A stretch of 64,000 nt of DNA from Patiria miniata. Lineage: Eukaryota; Echinodermata; Asteroidea; Valvatida; Asterinidae. The stretch is from contig NW_024037059.1 in assembly GCF_015706575.1 (NCBI RefSeq), positions 32,498,129 to 32,562,128 of the forward strand, read 5' to 3'. Made by a program: the position numbers and the translations under genes. Under the pieces are notes generated by a model, which was not told where the DNA came from, did not search any database, and worked only from the letters and a program-made list of their open reading frames with translations. How positions within the stretch are numbered: the first letter of the stretch is position 1; every line of letters begins with the position of its first letter. Below are positions 10,056 to 20,248 of this stretch, piece after piece.

Positions 10056-11543
10056 CTATTCTAGGGAAGTCCCGGGTAGGAGAGGATCCTGTGGACCCGA
10101 TGATGCTCGGCTCGCCGCCTTCAGCACCACTCTCCCGGCTCTGCCTTCCGTCTGGAGGACATCCTTCAAATAGCACTCTGTGAAGGTGTTGGGGGTTTTC
10201 CAACACGCTGCCTGTGTGATATCTTTAACAGAAACACCCTTAAAAAAGGCCCAGGAAGTAGAAGTTGCCCTGACCTCATGTGCATGGACTGACCCAACGG
10301 AATCTGTTGTTGGTGAGTCTATTGCTGATTTGATGGCCGTAACCAACCAGCGGGAAATTGTATCACGCGAGGCCGGTCGGTATGGTGGAGTCGTTGTTAT
10401 AAACAGCTGTGAGTGGCCGCTTCGGAGCATTTTAGTTCTATCAACGTACCACTTCAGGGCCCTGACCGGACACCAAAGTTTGTCACGAGAGACGGACGAA
10501 AAGGATTTGATGTCCGGCACAAAAATGTCAGGAGGTGAAAATGATTCCGACTGATTTTTGGTCAGAAAACCTGTTTTAGGAACCAGGCGTACACCCCCTG
10601 GTTCCCACCGGATATGACCTGTATCCACCGTAAGCGAATGCAGCTCGCTACGTCGTCTAGACGTAGCCACTGCTAATAGAAATGACACTTTAACCGACAG
10701 CTGCAACAAGGTTGAGCTGCCCATTGGTTCAAACGGGGGTCTCGATAAGGTTGATAAAACGGCAAAGAGATCCCACGATGGTAATAGCCTACGTGTCGGG
10801 GGGCGTGACACAAACATCCCCTTGATAAGTTGGCTAAGATTCTGATTATCTGACACCGAGGAACCGTCAGAGAAGCCTCCATGAATAGCCGCTATAGCCG
10901 AACGATAATTTTTAACTGTGGCTGTAGCAAGATCACTGTCAAAGAGGCCTACTAGGAAGTCTGCAATCTCTCCTATAGAAGTATCGGAGGGACACAGAGA
11001 CCTGGCTCTACACCATTTGTAAAAATGGTGTAATCTACTGCTATAAATTTTCCTGGTAGATTCCTGCCGGCTGCAGGCTGCAATGGCCGCAGCTCGTTCA
11101 GAAAGGCCCGCCGTGCGGAAGGATTGCGTGATAATACCCAGCACGTCAGGTGGAGATCCTCCGGGGCCGGGTGAAGAAAACCCGAGCTGGGCTGGAACAG
11201 TATGTCTGCCCTCTTCGGAAGAATCACCGGGCGGTGAACCAAGAGCTTGATGAGTCTCGGGAACCAAGGCTGGCGTGGCCAAAAGGGAGCTATGAGGAGG
11301 ATCTTGCAGTCCTCCTGTTCCACTTTGGTCAGTACTCGAGGTATGAGGGAGAACGGGGGAAAGGCGTACGCAAGTAGTCTGTTCCACCGTATCGCCAGTG
11401 CATCTGTCTGCCATGCGCAAGGGTCGTTGTGTCTTGCGCAATATACCGGTAACTGGTGGTTGTTTCGAGAGGCAAACAGGTCGACATGAGGCCGATCGAT
11501 CAGAAGAAAAAGTGACTGGACAACCTGCGGACGCAGTGTCCAT
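10056..11543 (-). CDS. DIRS-1 tyrosine recombinase (YR)
   Basis: An open frame of 495 codons runs from an in-frame ATG at 11543 to the stop at 10056. The last 370 or so residues form a lambda-integrase-type recombinase: an N-terminal SAM-like part (YKWCRARSLCP), then the catalytic signature of first Arg in SRRRSELHSL, H-x-x-R in HAHEVRATS and the nucleophilic Tyr in FTECYL. In DIRS elements this enzyme inserts a circular DNA copy without target-site duplication. The start is chosen because DIRS-2 has an ATG at the equivalent place (36455), and both overlap the methyltransferase frame by 571 nt. The frame also stays open further upstream to 12974, where it covers RT motifs after frameshifts. 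This ORF itself looks intact though the element is dead. Confidence 0.85.
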   Translation of the reverse strand: MDTASAGCPVTFSSDRSASCRPVCLSKQPPVTGILRKTQRPLRMADRCTGDTVEQTTCVRLSPVLPHTSSTDQSGTGGLQDPPHSSLLATPALVPETHQALGSPPGDSSEEGRHTVPAQLGFSSPGPGGSPPDVLGIITQSFRTAGLSERAAAIAACSRQESTRKIYSSRLHHFYKWCRARSLCPSDTSIGEIADFLVGLFDSDLATATVKNYRSAIAAIHGGFSDGSSVSDNQNLSQLIKGMFVSRPPTRRLLPSWDLFAVLSTLSRPPFEPMGSSTLLQLSVKVSFLLAVATSRRRSELHSLTVDTGHIRWEPGGVRLVPKTGFLTKNQSESFSPPDIFVPDIKSFSSVSRDKLWCPVRALKWYVDRTKMLRSGHSQLFITTTPPYRPASRDTISRWLVTAIKSAIDSPTTDSVGSVHAHEVRATSTSWAFFKGVSVKDITQAACWKTPNTFTECYLKDVLQTEGRAGRVVLKAASRASSGPQDPLLPGTSLE

Positions 11544-13173
11544 TCCGTCGGAACGATCCACCCCCTGGAGAGAGCGTCGGCTGTGACGTTCTCCTCGCCC
11601 GGAAGATGACTTGCCAAGAGTGTTACTCCAATGGAAGAGATTCCACGTGAGCGGGCATAGTTGGGCGGATCGCGTGCCTCCTTGTCGATTGATGTAGGCC
11701 ACTACTGTGGCATTGTCGCATCGAATGTTGACTACCTGGTTCGTCACTGATGCTTGAAAACGTTGGAGAGCATTGATGACTGCCAACATCTCCAGCACGT
11801 TTATGTGCTTTGAGCAATCTTTGGGCCCCCACCGACCCGCTACTTGGCGTGGGTGGAGGGTGGCCCCCCAGCCAAAAAGTGACGCATCTGTCGTGATGGT
11901 CACTGACGGCTTGGGATTGTGAAACGCGCGCCCCTCCGTGAGATTGGCATTGTCGAGCCACCAATGGAGGTGCAGTATCAGCCAAGGTGTGGTCGGCACC
12001 AGATGACGTATGTGGTGACGACTGGGCCGATAGAAGGACAGCAGATGTAATTGGATGGGACGCATCCTTAGTCTGCAAAAGTTCACCACATCTACCATAC
12101 TGGCCATGAGACCGAGCAACCTTAGCCAGGCTTGTGCTGGGGCCATGGTTGTCGGGAGAAACAGAGAAACACACTGTTGGAGATTTACAACTCGTTCCTC
12201 CGTAGGCCGAACCAATCCCTTCTGGAGATCGAGAGACGCTCCCAGAAAGATTGGGAATTGGGATGGATATGGATGGGATTTCTCGGCGTTGATAATAAAC
12301 CCGAGATCCGCCGCTAGACGCCAAGTCAGATTGAGTGCCGCCGACGCGGCCGTCTGAGATTGAGCAATAATGATCCAATCGTCCAGATACATGAAGATCA
12401 TCACACCTTGTTTTCTAATGCGGCCCCGATTGTCTTCACCACACGCGTGAAGACTCGGGGTGAGGTGGCTAGACCAAACGGAAGAACCATGAACTCGTAC
12501 TGGACGTTCTCGTACTGAAAACGAAGAAACTTCCAGTGGTCTGGTCTGACAAGAACGTGTAGATATGCATCTTTCAGATCTAGACTGGCCCCCCACGCAG
12601 GTGTATGAATCGATTGGAGTATGATGTTGAGCGTATCCATGCGAAAACGTCTTGGCCGAATAAATTTGTTGAGGGGTTTTAGATTTAAAATCGGGCGCCA
12701 CATGCCTGCCTCCTTCTTGGGTACCAGGAAGAAGGTCGACATGAAGCCCGACCGCGTCTCCCCCGGAGGGAGCGGGCGAATTGTCCGTTTCCCGAGGAGG
12801 GAATTGATCTCCCCTTTGAGGGAAAGACGTTTGGTAGGATCGGACGGAACTACCGTCGGTCGAACGATCATGTCTGACGGGGGGGGGGGGTGCTGGAGAA
12901 CTCGAGTGCGTAGCCGCACTCGATCGTGTCGAGCACCCACCGGTCGGACGTAACTGAACCCCAGGACCCCGCAAAGTCTTGGAGACGGCCTCCCACGGGT
13001 CCGATGGCGGGAGGCCGCCACGAGTCTACTAAGTAACTTGCGCCAGCCCCCGGGATAGCGGGGGGCCAGTGCCCGGAAACCACGACCGGATTGGGGCCGT
13101 TGTTGTCCAGAGAACGTGCGGGCCTGCGTGGCGCGCGCACCGGAAGTATTGTCCGTGCGGCCACGAAAACCAC
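10973..13173 (-). pseudogene. DIRS-1 RT-RNase H-methyltransferase, frameshifted
   Basis: Pol-like domains appear in the right order but in three frames. The RT N-terminal region (GGRLQDFAGSW) runs in one frame to a G10-11 run at about 12881-12890. RT palm motifs (SLDLKDAYLHV, LPFGLATSPRVF) follow in a second frame to a stop at 12401. The catalytic YLDDW, the RNase H motifs (TTDASLFGWG, RCDNATVVAYINRQGG) and the tail to about 11620 are in the recombinase frame. The RNase H end and methyltransferase-like domain (HVDLFAS, APFWPRQPWF) run in a third frame to the stop at 10973. Such shifts at homopolymers and near 12410 and 11620 make it a pseudogene unless several are assembly errors. Confidence 0.85.
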
Positions 13174-15000
13174 CGCGACCAGATTTCAGAGGTTTGCGGC
13201 GGGGAATGACAAATGTTTTGCCCTTACCCCGCTGTTGTTTGGACGCCGGTGCTGGAGGCTTCTTGAAGTTGATTTTCTCCGTAGCCTTCAGACGTTTGGC
13301 CTCATCTCGCATCTGATCTTCGAATTTACCGTCAAATAGATCCGTGCCCGTCAAGGGGAGATCTTCAAGTCTTTTGCGAGCACCCTGCAACGGGAGGAAA
13401 AGTGCATCGAGCACGTTACCCCGGCGGGTGGACGTTGATAGGGCCGACACACGTGCGAATTGATCCAGCACTGAACGCAGACCATGGTCAAGGCAATGAA
13501 GGGCCGCAGTCAGCATATCCGCTGGAATCGGCGAGTCCTCTTCATAGCCCACGGCCAAATATTCCGTAAGAAGAAGTAAGAAAGGCGTTGATCGCAAACC
13601 GAAACGTGAAGCTGTGTCTATCTTCTTCAAAACGTCCTCAAGTTTACAACGCGATTTGTCCACAAAGGGTCGCTTGGAAGACGAACCACTCTCATCGGCC
13701 GCAAGTTTATCTTTTGCTGCATCGGGGAGAGTAGGCGGAGTGAAAAACTTCGCAAAATCTTCAGACGGGAAACGAAAATAATCTCGTTCCCGTCTGAGAA
13801 ACGGACGCCATTTATCCGTTGACATGATGTTGTCGATATGTTCCACGCATACTTGATCTAAAGGAAGTATGGGGAATATGTTATCGCTGCTAGATGTGGA
13901 GCCCGTCCTTCGCTTGAAAGATTTATGATCGGGCGGAGGGGGCTCATCAGCGGAGGGTAGATTAAGTACTCTTATCATATCCCTCTGTACTAAACGGAGC
14001 TCCGTTTCAGAGATAGACAGCCATTGTAATCGGTCTGGTTCCTCGTCGTCATCGGATGACTCAGCCGATTGTGAGGGCCGAGTTGACTCCGGTGAACGAA
14101 CGTCGTCTGGAGGGGCGAGTTGTACCGAGCCATGCGCTAGCGGCTGGACAACTTCCTCAGAGTCAAACGGCATGGATGGATAAATGCTCAATACAGGCGG
14201 GGATCCCAGCGTACGCGGTAGATCCCGTGGCCTCTGATCCACCCAACCGTGGCTCACGGCCGATGCATGCGAGACACTCGCTGCAGGCCGGGCCTCCGGT
14301 GTACGGTCAACCACGTGTGGTATATCCTGTTGTGCCTGGGCCACCCAACCGTGGCCAACGAACGACGACTGTGAAGCTCTCACCGCAGGCGGGGACGCTG
14401 GAGCACGACTAATTGTGTGCGGTATGTCCCTCTGTTCCCAGGCCACCCAAGCGTGACCGGTGACTGAAGACTGCGATGCGGGCCCAACGACCGATGGTTG
14501 TGGGCCGTAGTCCACTGCTGCAGGGGGCCCCCCAATAGGGCCCGCCCGACATAGCTGATAGCGTATCAGAAATCGACTGGAAAGCCTGCAGGAAATCTGC
14601 TCTAGAAACCGCGTCCTCCCCCCGGTAACGTTTGCCCCGGCGGGACCGGTCAGAGGAGTCGTCAGAACCCGAAGAAGAACGGCGTGATCGACGTGCAGCC
14701 TTCTTCTTCTTATTCTTCTTCTTAGAAGAACGGCCCCGAGGTGTGTCTGAGGAAAAATCGGAAGACACCTGAGACACCGGGACCCCTGAACAACGGAAAA
14801 AATCCGATGATGAGAGTAGTCCCTCTGAGCGAGATGGCACGGGGGCCGTCGGCCCGGGATCCCCCCGGGCGATCGGCTCCGTATCGCTCATAATGCACCC
14901 GGCCGACAGCGCTTCAGGCCCCGTGGGCTGAGCGAGCGCTGAACGGACCGGAAGCCCGTGCAATAGCCCATCCCGACAACCAGTGGTGTTCGGCCCGCGA
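13060..15000 (-). pseudogene. DIRS-1 Gag-like protein, truncated and frameshifted
   Basis: The core (about 13250-14515) is homologous to the Gag-like protein of DIRS-2. Shared blocks include DKIAAD/DKLAAD, the KVDTASR/KIDTASR helix, RANVLDAIF/RGNVLDALF and GTDLFNGKF/GTDLFDGKF. A more N-terminal Ser/Arg/Lys-rich segment lies at 14540-14900 in another frame; it has a run of lysines and RS dipeptides, and the break falls in a G/C-rich run near 14525-14545. The C-terminal side is Arg/Gly-rich (GRGGFRGR), as in nucleic-acid-binding Gag tails. The first part, which in DIRS-2 carries CxxC motifs, is absent because the element is 5'-truncated. Many Thr/Ser-Gln and HGWV repeats fill the middle. Confidence 0.75.
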
Positions 15001-15133
15001 ACCTTTTTTTCCCCAAACGACATTGGTCCATTACATGCATATCTAGGCCTATGCATTGTTCTCCATATTAACATGAACCCAAGATTGGCTTTACGTCTGG
15101 TCAGAAATGTTCCTTCCTCGCCACCGCTGCTTT

Positions 15134-15846
15134 TAGTCTGGTTCCCAGACCTGACAATTATTCCCGCCGCTCAGGTCTTAAATTGTAGGTCAGGCAGCCT
15201 CCGTGGCTAAAAATAAACATGACGACATTAATGGCCCTTTTTCAAAGCGTGGCTTCGTTTCCGATTTCGCTTTATCACTTGTAGCTTTTAATGTTCTGAT
15301 CAAATCTTTAAATAAATCACTTGCTTCGTAATATCATACAGTTATGATAATACAGTTTGATGTTTTTGTAAGATAACATTGAGTAATGTTGATCTGGAAC
15401 CTTCAAAATTACGGAACCAAATAGCACTGTTAGCAGGCGAAGCCGAATGAAGACCGAGTTTTGGAAAATCTCGGTAACGGTCGTCAAATTCAAAATTGTA
15501 CATGACGCAGCAAAAAGTTCGCCCGTACGATCCGAGTATATTTAATGCACAAAATCGTCGTTGAATTTCAAGTTTTTAAATGAAAACAATGAATATTAAC
15601 TATCAACTCATTTAAAATAAAATTAATAAGCAATTAGCAGTTAATTAAACTTATATTATATACCGGATAATGCTCTGGCGCTATCCGATTGTCGACGAAA
15701 CAACTTCGGCAAACTTCGGAAATTTTCGGAAAAAGGAGGAATTCCTCCCATTTTAGTCACGTGACGTAAATTGTAATACATTGTATTACTTGAGGCCTAA
15801 GATTGATCAGGAATAGTCGGAATCTTTTGGTCTGGGAACCAGACTA
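15134..15846. mobile_element. TIR element (MULE-like?), copy 1
   Basis: The ends are TAGTCTGGTTCCCAGACC and its reverse complement. Flanks are a 9-bp near-duplication, CGCTGCTTT (15125-15133) and CGCTGTTTT (15847-15855). The 713-bp interior has no coding frame. A second copy at 18414-20238 has a perfect 10-bp TSD. TSDs of 9-10 bp are typical of Mutator-like elements, but no transposase is here to confirm it. The TIR itself is a hairpin: GTCTGG-TTC-CCAGAC. Confidence 0.75.
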
Positions 15847-15855
15847 CGCTGTTTT

Positions 15856-17430
15856 CAGGGCGACATTAGGTTTGTGCACATGTCCGTGCTTTAGCTCGTA
15901 TAAAACGCCCTCTTGGGACTGAATGTATCCAGTCTCGTTTTGCATAAAAACAGCTCAACGGAGGACGTCTTTTTAATCACCTTTTATTGAGTGGTCGGGC
16001 ACAACTCGACCACTCTTTGGATTTGTTGCAATTAATCTTTCTTTCTTTCTTTCTTTTTTTTTTTTTTCTGCATAGCACGTTTCCGCGGGTTTTCTCCTAA
16101 ACGGTTTATGATATGAACTTGTAACTTTAAACATATATTGACCCTCACTCGGAGTGGTGCATGTTACACTGACGTCATAATGACGTCATCGGGTGTCAAA
16201 TGACAATCTTCTTTCATCTATAACTCTTCAACAAAATGATCAATTATGCTTCAATCTTGTAAACAGATAGACCATAAATTGATAAAAAAAAATTTGTCGC
16301 GTACGTGAACTCACTTGACCTTTACTTCCGGGTCTACCGGAAGGTCAAAGTTAGGTGAATTCAAAATGAAGACATTAGCCTGAAATCAAAACAAAGCACA
16401 ATTTCTTCCAAACGGTTTACGGTATGATCATAAAACCTTGTGTGAACTTGTACCATGTTACGAAGATGTTATAACTGCTGCTACATCATCATGACATCAT
16501 CAGGTATCAAATTACAAGCGATTTGATTGCACGATTTGACAAAATACTTTGACCTATTTCTCTTGAACTAAATAGAGTATCGTGTTCGTTTTTTTCGTGA
16601 GGGTGCCTTGAGCAACATTTCTTATTCCCAGGCACAAAACTGCTCGACCTTTACTTCCGGTGTTACCGGAAGTGCAATAGAAACTGAATCTAACTCTAAA
16701 ACGGAAGCATTTTACTACAGACAAATACATTATGGAAGTGTCAAGTGAGGAATGCCAATCACAAAAACATTATTTTGACGTCATCCACGAAAGGGCGCCC
16801 TCCAGCGGCACATAGAAAACAGTTTAATCTTTTAAAATGTAAAATCCCTCAATAAAATGTTTATGATATATTGCCCCTATATATCCCGTGAGCAACCACA
16901 AATGAATTTGCAAGGTTTCATAATCATGACGTCATCAGACCAGAAGTTACTGTAGGAAGAATTCAACAATAACCATTATTATCATTTTTAATTTAAATCC
17001 ATCATTTGATCCCTGTCTCATGACTTTGTTTTTTGCCCCCAAAAATGACATCTGTTACACTTATTATTGACCTTTTGATTCCAAATACTGTGACATCATC
17101 AAACTGGAAGTTAGCTGTTATTATAACATACACTTAATTTCCATATTTTCATGCGTTATTTTTACTTAATGATAAACAAGTGTCCTCCCTTCCCTGTTTG
17201 ACTGATGACGCCATCAAACCGGAAATAACTTGTATGTGTACCCAACTGTTCACTAAAATTTATCACACCTTAAAAGACGCATTCTTTTTGTACAAAATAA
17301 TTGGTACTGGAAATGTTGAAGTTCTTGGTCCTTTTTTTTCTGACATAAACATATTCATAACTTAATTGGACAATGTCTAATGAAAAGGTTGTCTACCCGA
17401 CCACTCTGCGTTTGTAACAACAAACGCGAA
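15856..17430. repeat. CRE/ETS-cassette repeat, copy at 16 kb
   Basis: The stretch is noncoding. GAGTGGTCGGGCA (about 15990) and its inverse TACCCGACCACTC (about 17393) may be its ends. Inside are a doubled CRE (16170-16188), CTTGACCTTTACTTCCGG with inverted ACCGGAAGG (16313-16347), a degenerate doublet (about 16487), ACTTCCGGTGTTACCGGAAG (16653-16675), GCGCCCTCCAGCG (about 16793), and GACGTCATCAGACCAGAAGT (about 16928) with weaker repeats at 17090 and 17203. The same motif order occurs at 60.9-63.5 kb. A CTTT microsatellite and T-run lie near 16040-16070. Confidence 0.55.
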
Positions 17431-17887
17431 CCTCTAGTATTATAAGTAAGTTTTTGATATTAGAGATGTAACAATGAATCGACAGAAAAAGGACTATACA
17501 TTTTTTTTATCAGATATGATTGTAAACTTTTCGGCAAGACACTTGATGAGAAAACACCTCCGGGAAAATTACCTTTGATTGCGACGTTTATAAATGTCTC
17601 AATCGGAACGAAAATAATGGTCACCTTTCATGGTATTTTTCGTCATCCCGGGAAGTTCATTCCGAATCAAGTAAATAACCATTGAAAAGACTAAATAAAG
17701 GAGAATACCAATGTGGAAGACTTTTGAGAGCAAACCCTGTTGGAGCCACGTACGTAGCTATTAAATACTTACACTTAATGTAAACAAACGGCACCATGAC
17801 GGTGCACAAATCCATATAGCATGCAGTCGCGGCACTGCACTACGCGTATGGCCCCGACCCTGTGAAATGTATACACGCGGGGCACGG
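17431..17887. other. Intergenic DNA, nothing recognised
   Basis: No gene or structured element is supported in this AT-rich interval before the TSD of the element starting at 17888. Confidence 0.4.
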
Positions 17888-18413
17888 TATGGAGGTTTAA
17901 AAGTGGACATCTGCTTTTCTGCTAACAAAATAGCAGAAAAGCAGATGGAATGTTTTGTTCAAATGCATTTTTCTACTTTTCTGCTTTTCTGCTACCAGCA
18001 AAAAAACCCAGATTGAACGTTTTGCTAAAACGCATTTTCTACTTTTCGGCTTTTCTGCTACCAGAAAAGCAAGTTTTACTTTTTGCCCTTCACTGGCGGT
18101 TCAAAAGAGGACATCTGCTGTCATGATGGTTCAAAAGTGGACATCTGCTTTTCTGCTATCAAAATAGCAGAAGAGCAGATCAGACGTTTTTATAAAATGC
18201 ATTTTTCTACTTTTTTTGCTATCAGAAAAGCAGAATGAACGTTTTGACAAATCCACTTTTCTGCTTTTCTACTTCCGAGTAAGCAGATCGAATGTTTCTC
18301 TGACAGTGGTCTAACAGTGGTCGCGCTGCCGCAAGCTTTATATACCCGCCAAAAAGTGGACTGTTCCAAGTAACACCGCCCTCCATCGTCACGTAAACAT
18401 CCGAGTGGCGGAT
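17888..18413. repeat. Left long inverted arm with GCAGAAAAGCAG modules
   Basis: The arm consists of repeated 80-100-bp modules, each with AAAAGTGGACATCTGC, CTGCTTTTCTGCTA and ATGCATTTTTCTACTTTTC words, often as local hairpins (TAGCAGAAAAGCAG against CTGCTTTTCTGCTA). Its inner part (TTTATATACCCGCCAAAAA, ACGTAAACATC) matches the inverse of 21885-21985. Arrays like this in other DNA transposons can be transposase-binding sites; that role is inferred. Confidence 0.7.
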
Positions 18414-18893
18414 TAGTCTGGTTCCCAGACCAGACAATTATTCCCGACGCTCACATCTTAAATTGTAGGTCAGGCAGCCTCCGTGGCTAAAAATAAACAT
18501 GACGACATTAATGGCCCTTTTTTAAAGCGTGGCTTCGTTTCCGATTTCGCTTTATCACTTGTAGCTTTTAATGTTCTGATCAAATCTTTAAATAAATCAC
18601 TTGCTTCGTAATATCATACAGTTATGATAATACAGTTTGATGTTTTTGTAAGATAACATTGAGTAATGTTGATCTGGAATCTTCAAAATTACGGAACCAA
18701 ATAGCACTGTTAGCAGGCGGAGCCAAATGAAGACCGAGTTTTGGAAAATCTCGGTAACGGTCGTCAAATTCAGAATTGTACATGACGCAGCAAAAAGTTC
18801 GCCCCGTCCGAGTATATTTGATGCACAAAATCGTCGTTGAATTTCAAGTTTTCTACATGAAAACAATGAATATTAATTATCAACTCATTAAAA

Positions 18894-20006
18894 ACAAGTC
18901 AGGTGTGTTTACAAACACAAATGCCCCGCAACCGTGACTGTTTCCATGACATAACACCACTCTAACATCAAATTACATGTACCTTGGTCAAATGGAACGT
19001 TCATTGACAGCATTAGTGTCTTCTGTAGGTTTTATATGAATTAATCCCTAATCCCTATGATCTCAGAATAAATACAAGATTTCTATTGTTTTAGCCACTG
19101 TGACCTTGACCCTTGACCTTTCGACCCCCAATGCGATAGGCTCCTTAGGATTGCCAAGGACAATCCACAAACCAAATTTGAAGTTCATATGTGAAGTATA
19201 TCTCAAGTTATCGCGCTGACAAAATTTCTTTTGTTTTTGCCACTGTGACCTTGACCCTTGACCTTTTGGCCCCAAATGCAAAAGGCTTCTTAGGATTGCC
19301 AAGGACAATCCACAAACCAAATTTGAAGTTCATATGTAAAGTATATCTCAAGTTATCGCGCTGACAAAATTTCTATTGTTTCAGCCACTGTGACCTTGAC
19401 CCTTGACCTTTCGGCCCCAAATGCAATAGGCTTCTTAGGATTACCAAGAACAATACACAAACCAAATTTGAAGTTCATATGTAAAGTATTTCTCAAGTTA
19501 TCGCGCTGACAAAATTTCTTTTGTTTTAGTCACTGTGACCTTGACCCTTGACCTTTTGGCCCGTAATGTAAAAGGCTTCTTAGAATTGCCAAGGACAATC
19601 CACAAACCAAATTTGAAGTTCATATGTAAAGTATTTCTCAAGTTATCGCGCTGACAAAATTTCTATTGTTTCAGCCACTGTGACCTTGACCCTTGACCTT
19701 TCGGCCCCAAATGCAAAAGGCTTCTAAGGATTACCAAGGACAATCCACAAACCAAATTTGAAGTTCATATGTTAAGTATTTCTCAAGTTATCGCGCTGAC
19801 AAAATTTCTATTGTTTCAGCCACTGTGACCTTGACCCTTGACCTTTCGGCCCCAAATGCAAAAGGCTTCTTAGGATTACCAAGGACAATCCACAAACCAA
19901 ATTTGAAGTTCATATGTTAAGTATTTCTCAAGTTATCGCGCTGACAAGATTTGTCCGGAAGGACAAGGCGGAAACAGTATGCCCCTTCGGCTTCGCCGCG
20001 GGGCAT
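18894..20006 (+). mobile_element. Candidate non-autonomous Helentron (HINE/pearl-like)
   Basis: Comparison with the uninterrupted copy at 15134-15846 defines this insert precisely, and no target duplication is visible. It carries a left subterminal word ATGCCCCGC (about 18923), six 145-bp tandem repeats, and a right-end hairpin of ATGCCCC (19979-19985) with GGGGCAT (20000-20006) around a TTCGGCTTCGCCGC apex. Subterminal inverted words, central tandem repeats of about 150 bp, a 3' hairpin and no TSD are the design of HINE/pearl elements known from molluscs and other animals. No Rep/helicase gene is present. Confidence 0.5.
19096..19965 (+). repeat. Six 145-bp tandem repeats
   Basis: The word CACTGTGACCTTGACCCTTG starts at 19096, 19241, 19386, 19531, 19676 and 19821, an exact 145-bp period. 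Units differ by a few percent. Each holds ATCGCGCTGACAA(A/G)ATTT and TTTGAAGTTCATATG. The open minus frame across two units is a by-product of the repeat. Confidence 0.92.
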
Positions 20007-20248
20007 AATAAAATTAATAAGCAATTAGCAATTAATTAAACCTATATTATATACTCGGAAATACTCAGACGCTATCCGATTGTCGACGAAACGACAAACT
20101 TCGGAAATTTTCAGAAAAAGGAGGAATCCTCCCGTTTTAGTCACGTGACGTAAATTGTAATACATTGTATTACCGGAGGCTACCGGACCCAAGATTCATC
20201 AGGAATAGTCGGAATCTTTTGGTCTGGGAACCAGACTAAGTGGCGGAT

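Larger units (their letters stand above)
9249..15000 (-). mobile_element. DIRS-1: 5'-truncated, decayed DIRS-like retrotransposon
   Basis: The element reads on the minus strand. From its 3' end it carries a terminal repeat (from 9249), an internal complementary region (about 9500-9600), a tyrosine recombinase frame, an RT-RNase H-methyltransferase region broken by frameshifts, and a Gag-like region. The DIRS order (Gag, RT-RH-MT, overlapping YR) and the inverted/internal complementary ends define the class. The 5' terminal repeat and Gag N-terminus are missing: recognisable Gag sequence fades near 15000. The second half of the internal complementary region (from 9561) preserves what the lost 5' end looked like. 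At least four frameshifts make it inactive. The exact 5' break is uncertain by about 100 bp. Confidence 0.88.
18414..20238. mobile_element. TIR element (MULE-like?), copy 2, interrupted
   Basis: It has the same TIRs as the element at 15134-15846 and about 95% similar flanking interior on both sides. A perfect 10-bp TSD, AGTGGCGGAT, lies at 18404-18413 and 20239-20248. The body is interrupted at about 18893 by a 1.1-kb insert ending near 20006, after which homology with copy 1 resumes (ATAAAATTAATAAGC). Confidence 0.8.

Noticed and set aside
12868..14515. Single long fused Gag-RT gene in DIRS-1
   Set aside because: The open frame is continuous, but protein similarity moves to another frame between about 13060 and 12890 and back. 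The fusion is a by-product of frameshifts, not a real fused gene.
19063..19320. Small repeated protein on the minus strand
   Set aside because: Its internal repeat is the 145-bp DNA tandem repeat, and stop-free length is a consequence of 145 not being a multiple of three only over two units.
19096..19965. CRISPR-like array
   Set aside because: Units are whole 145-bp tandem repeats with no unique spacers, in animal DNA.
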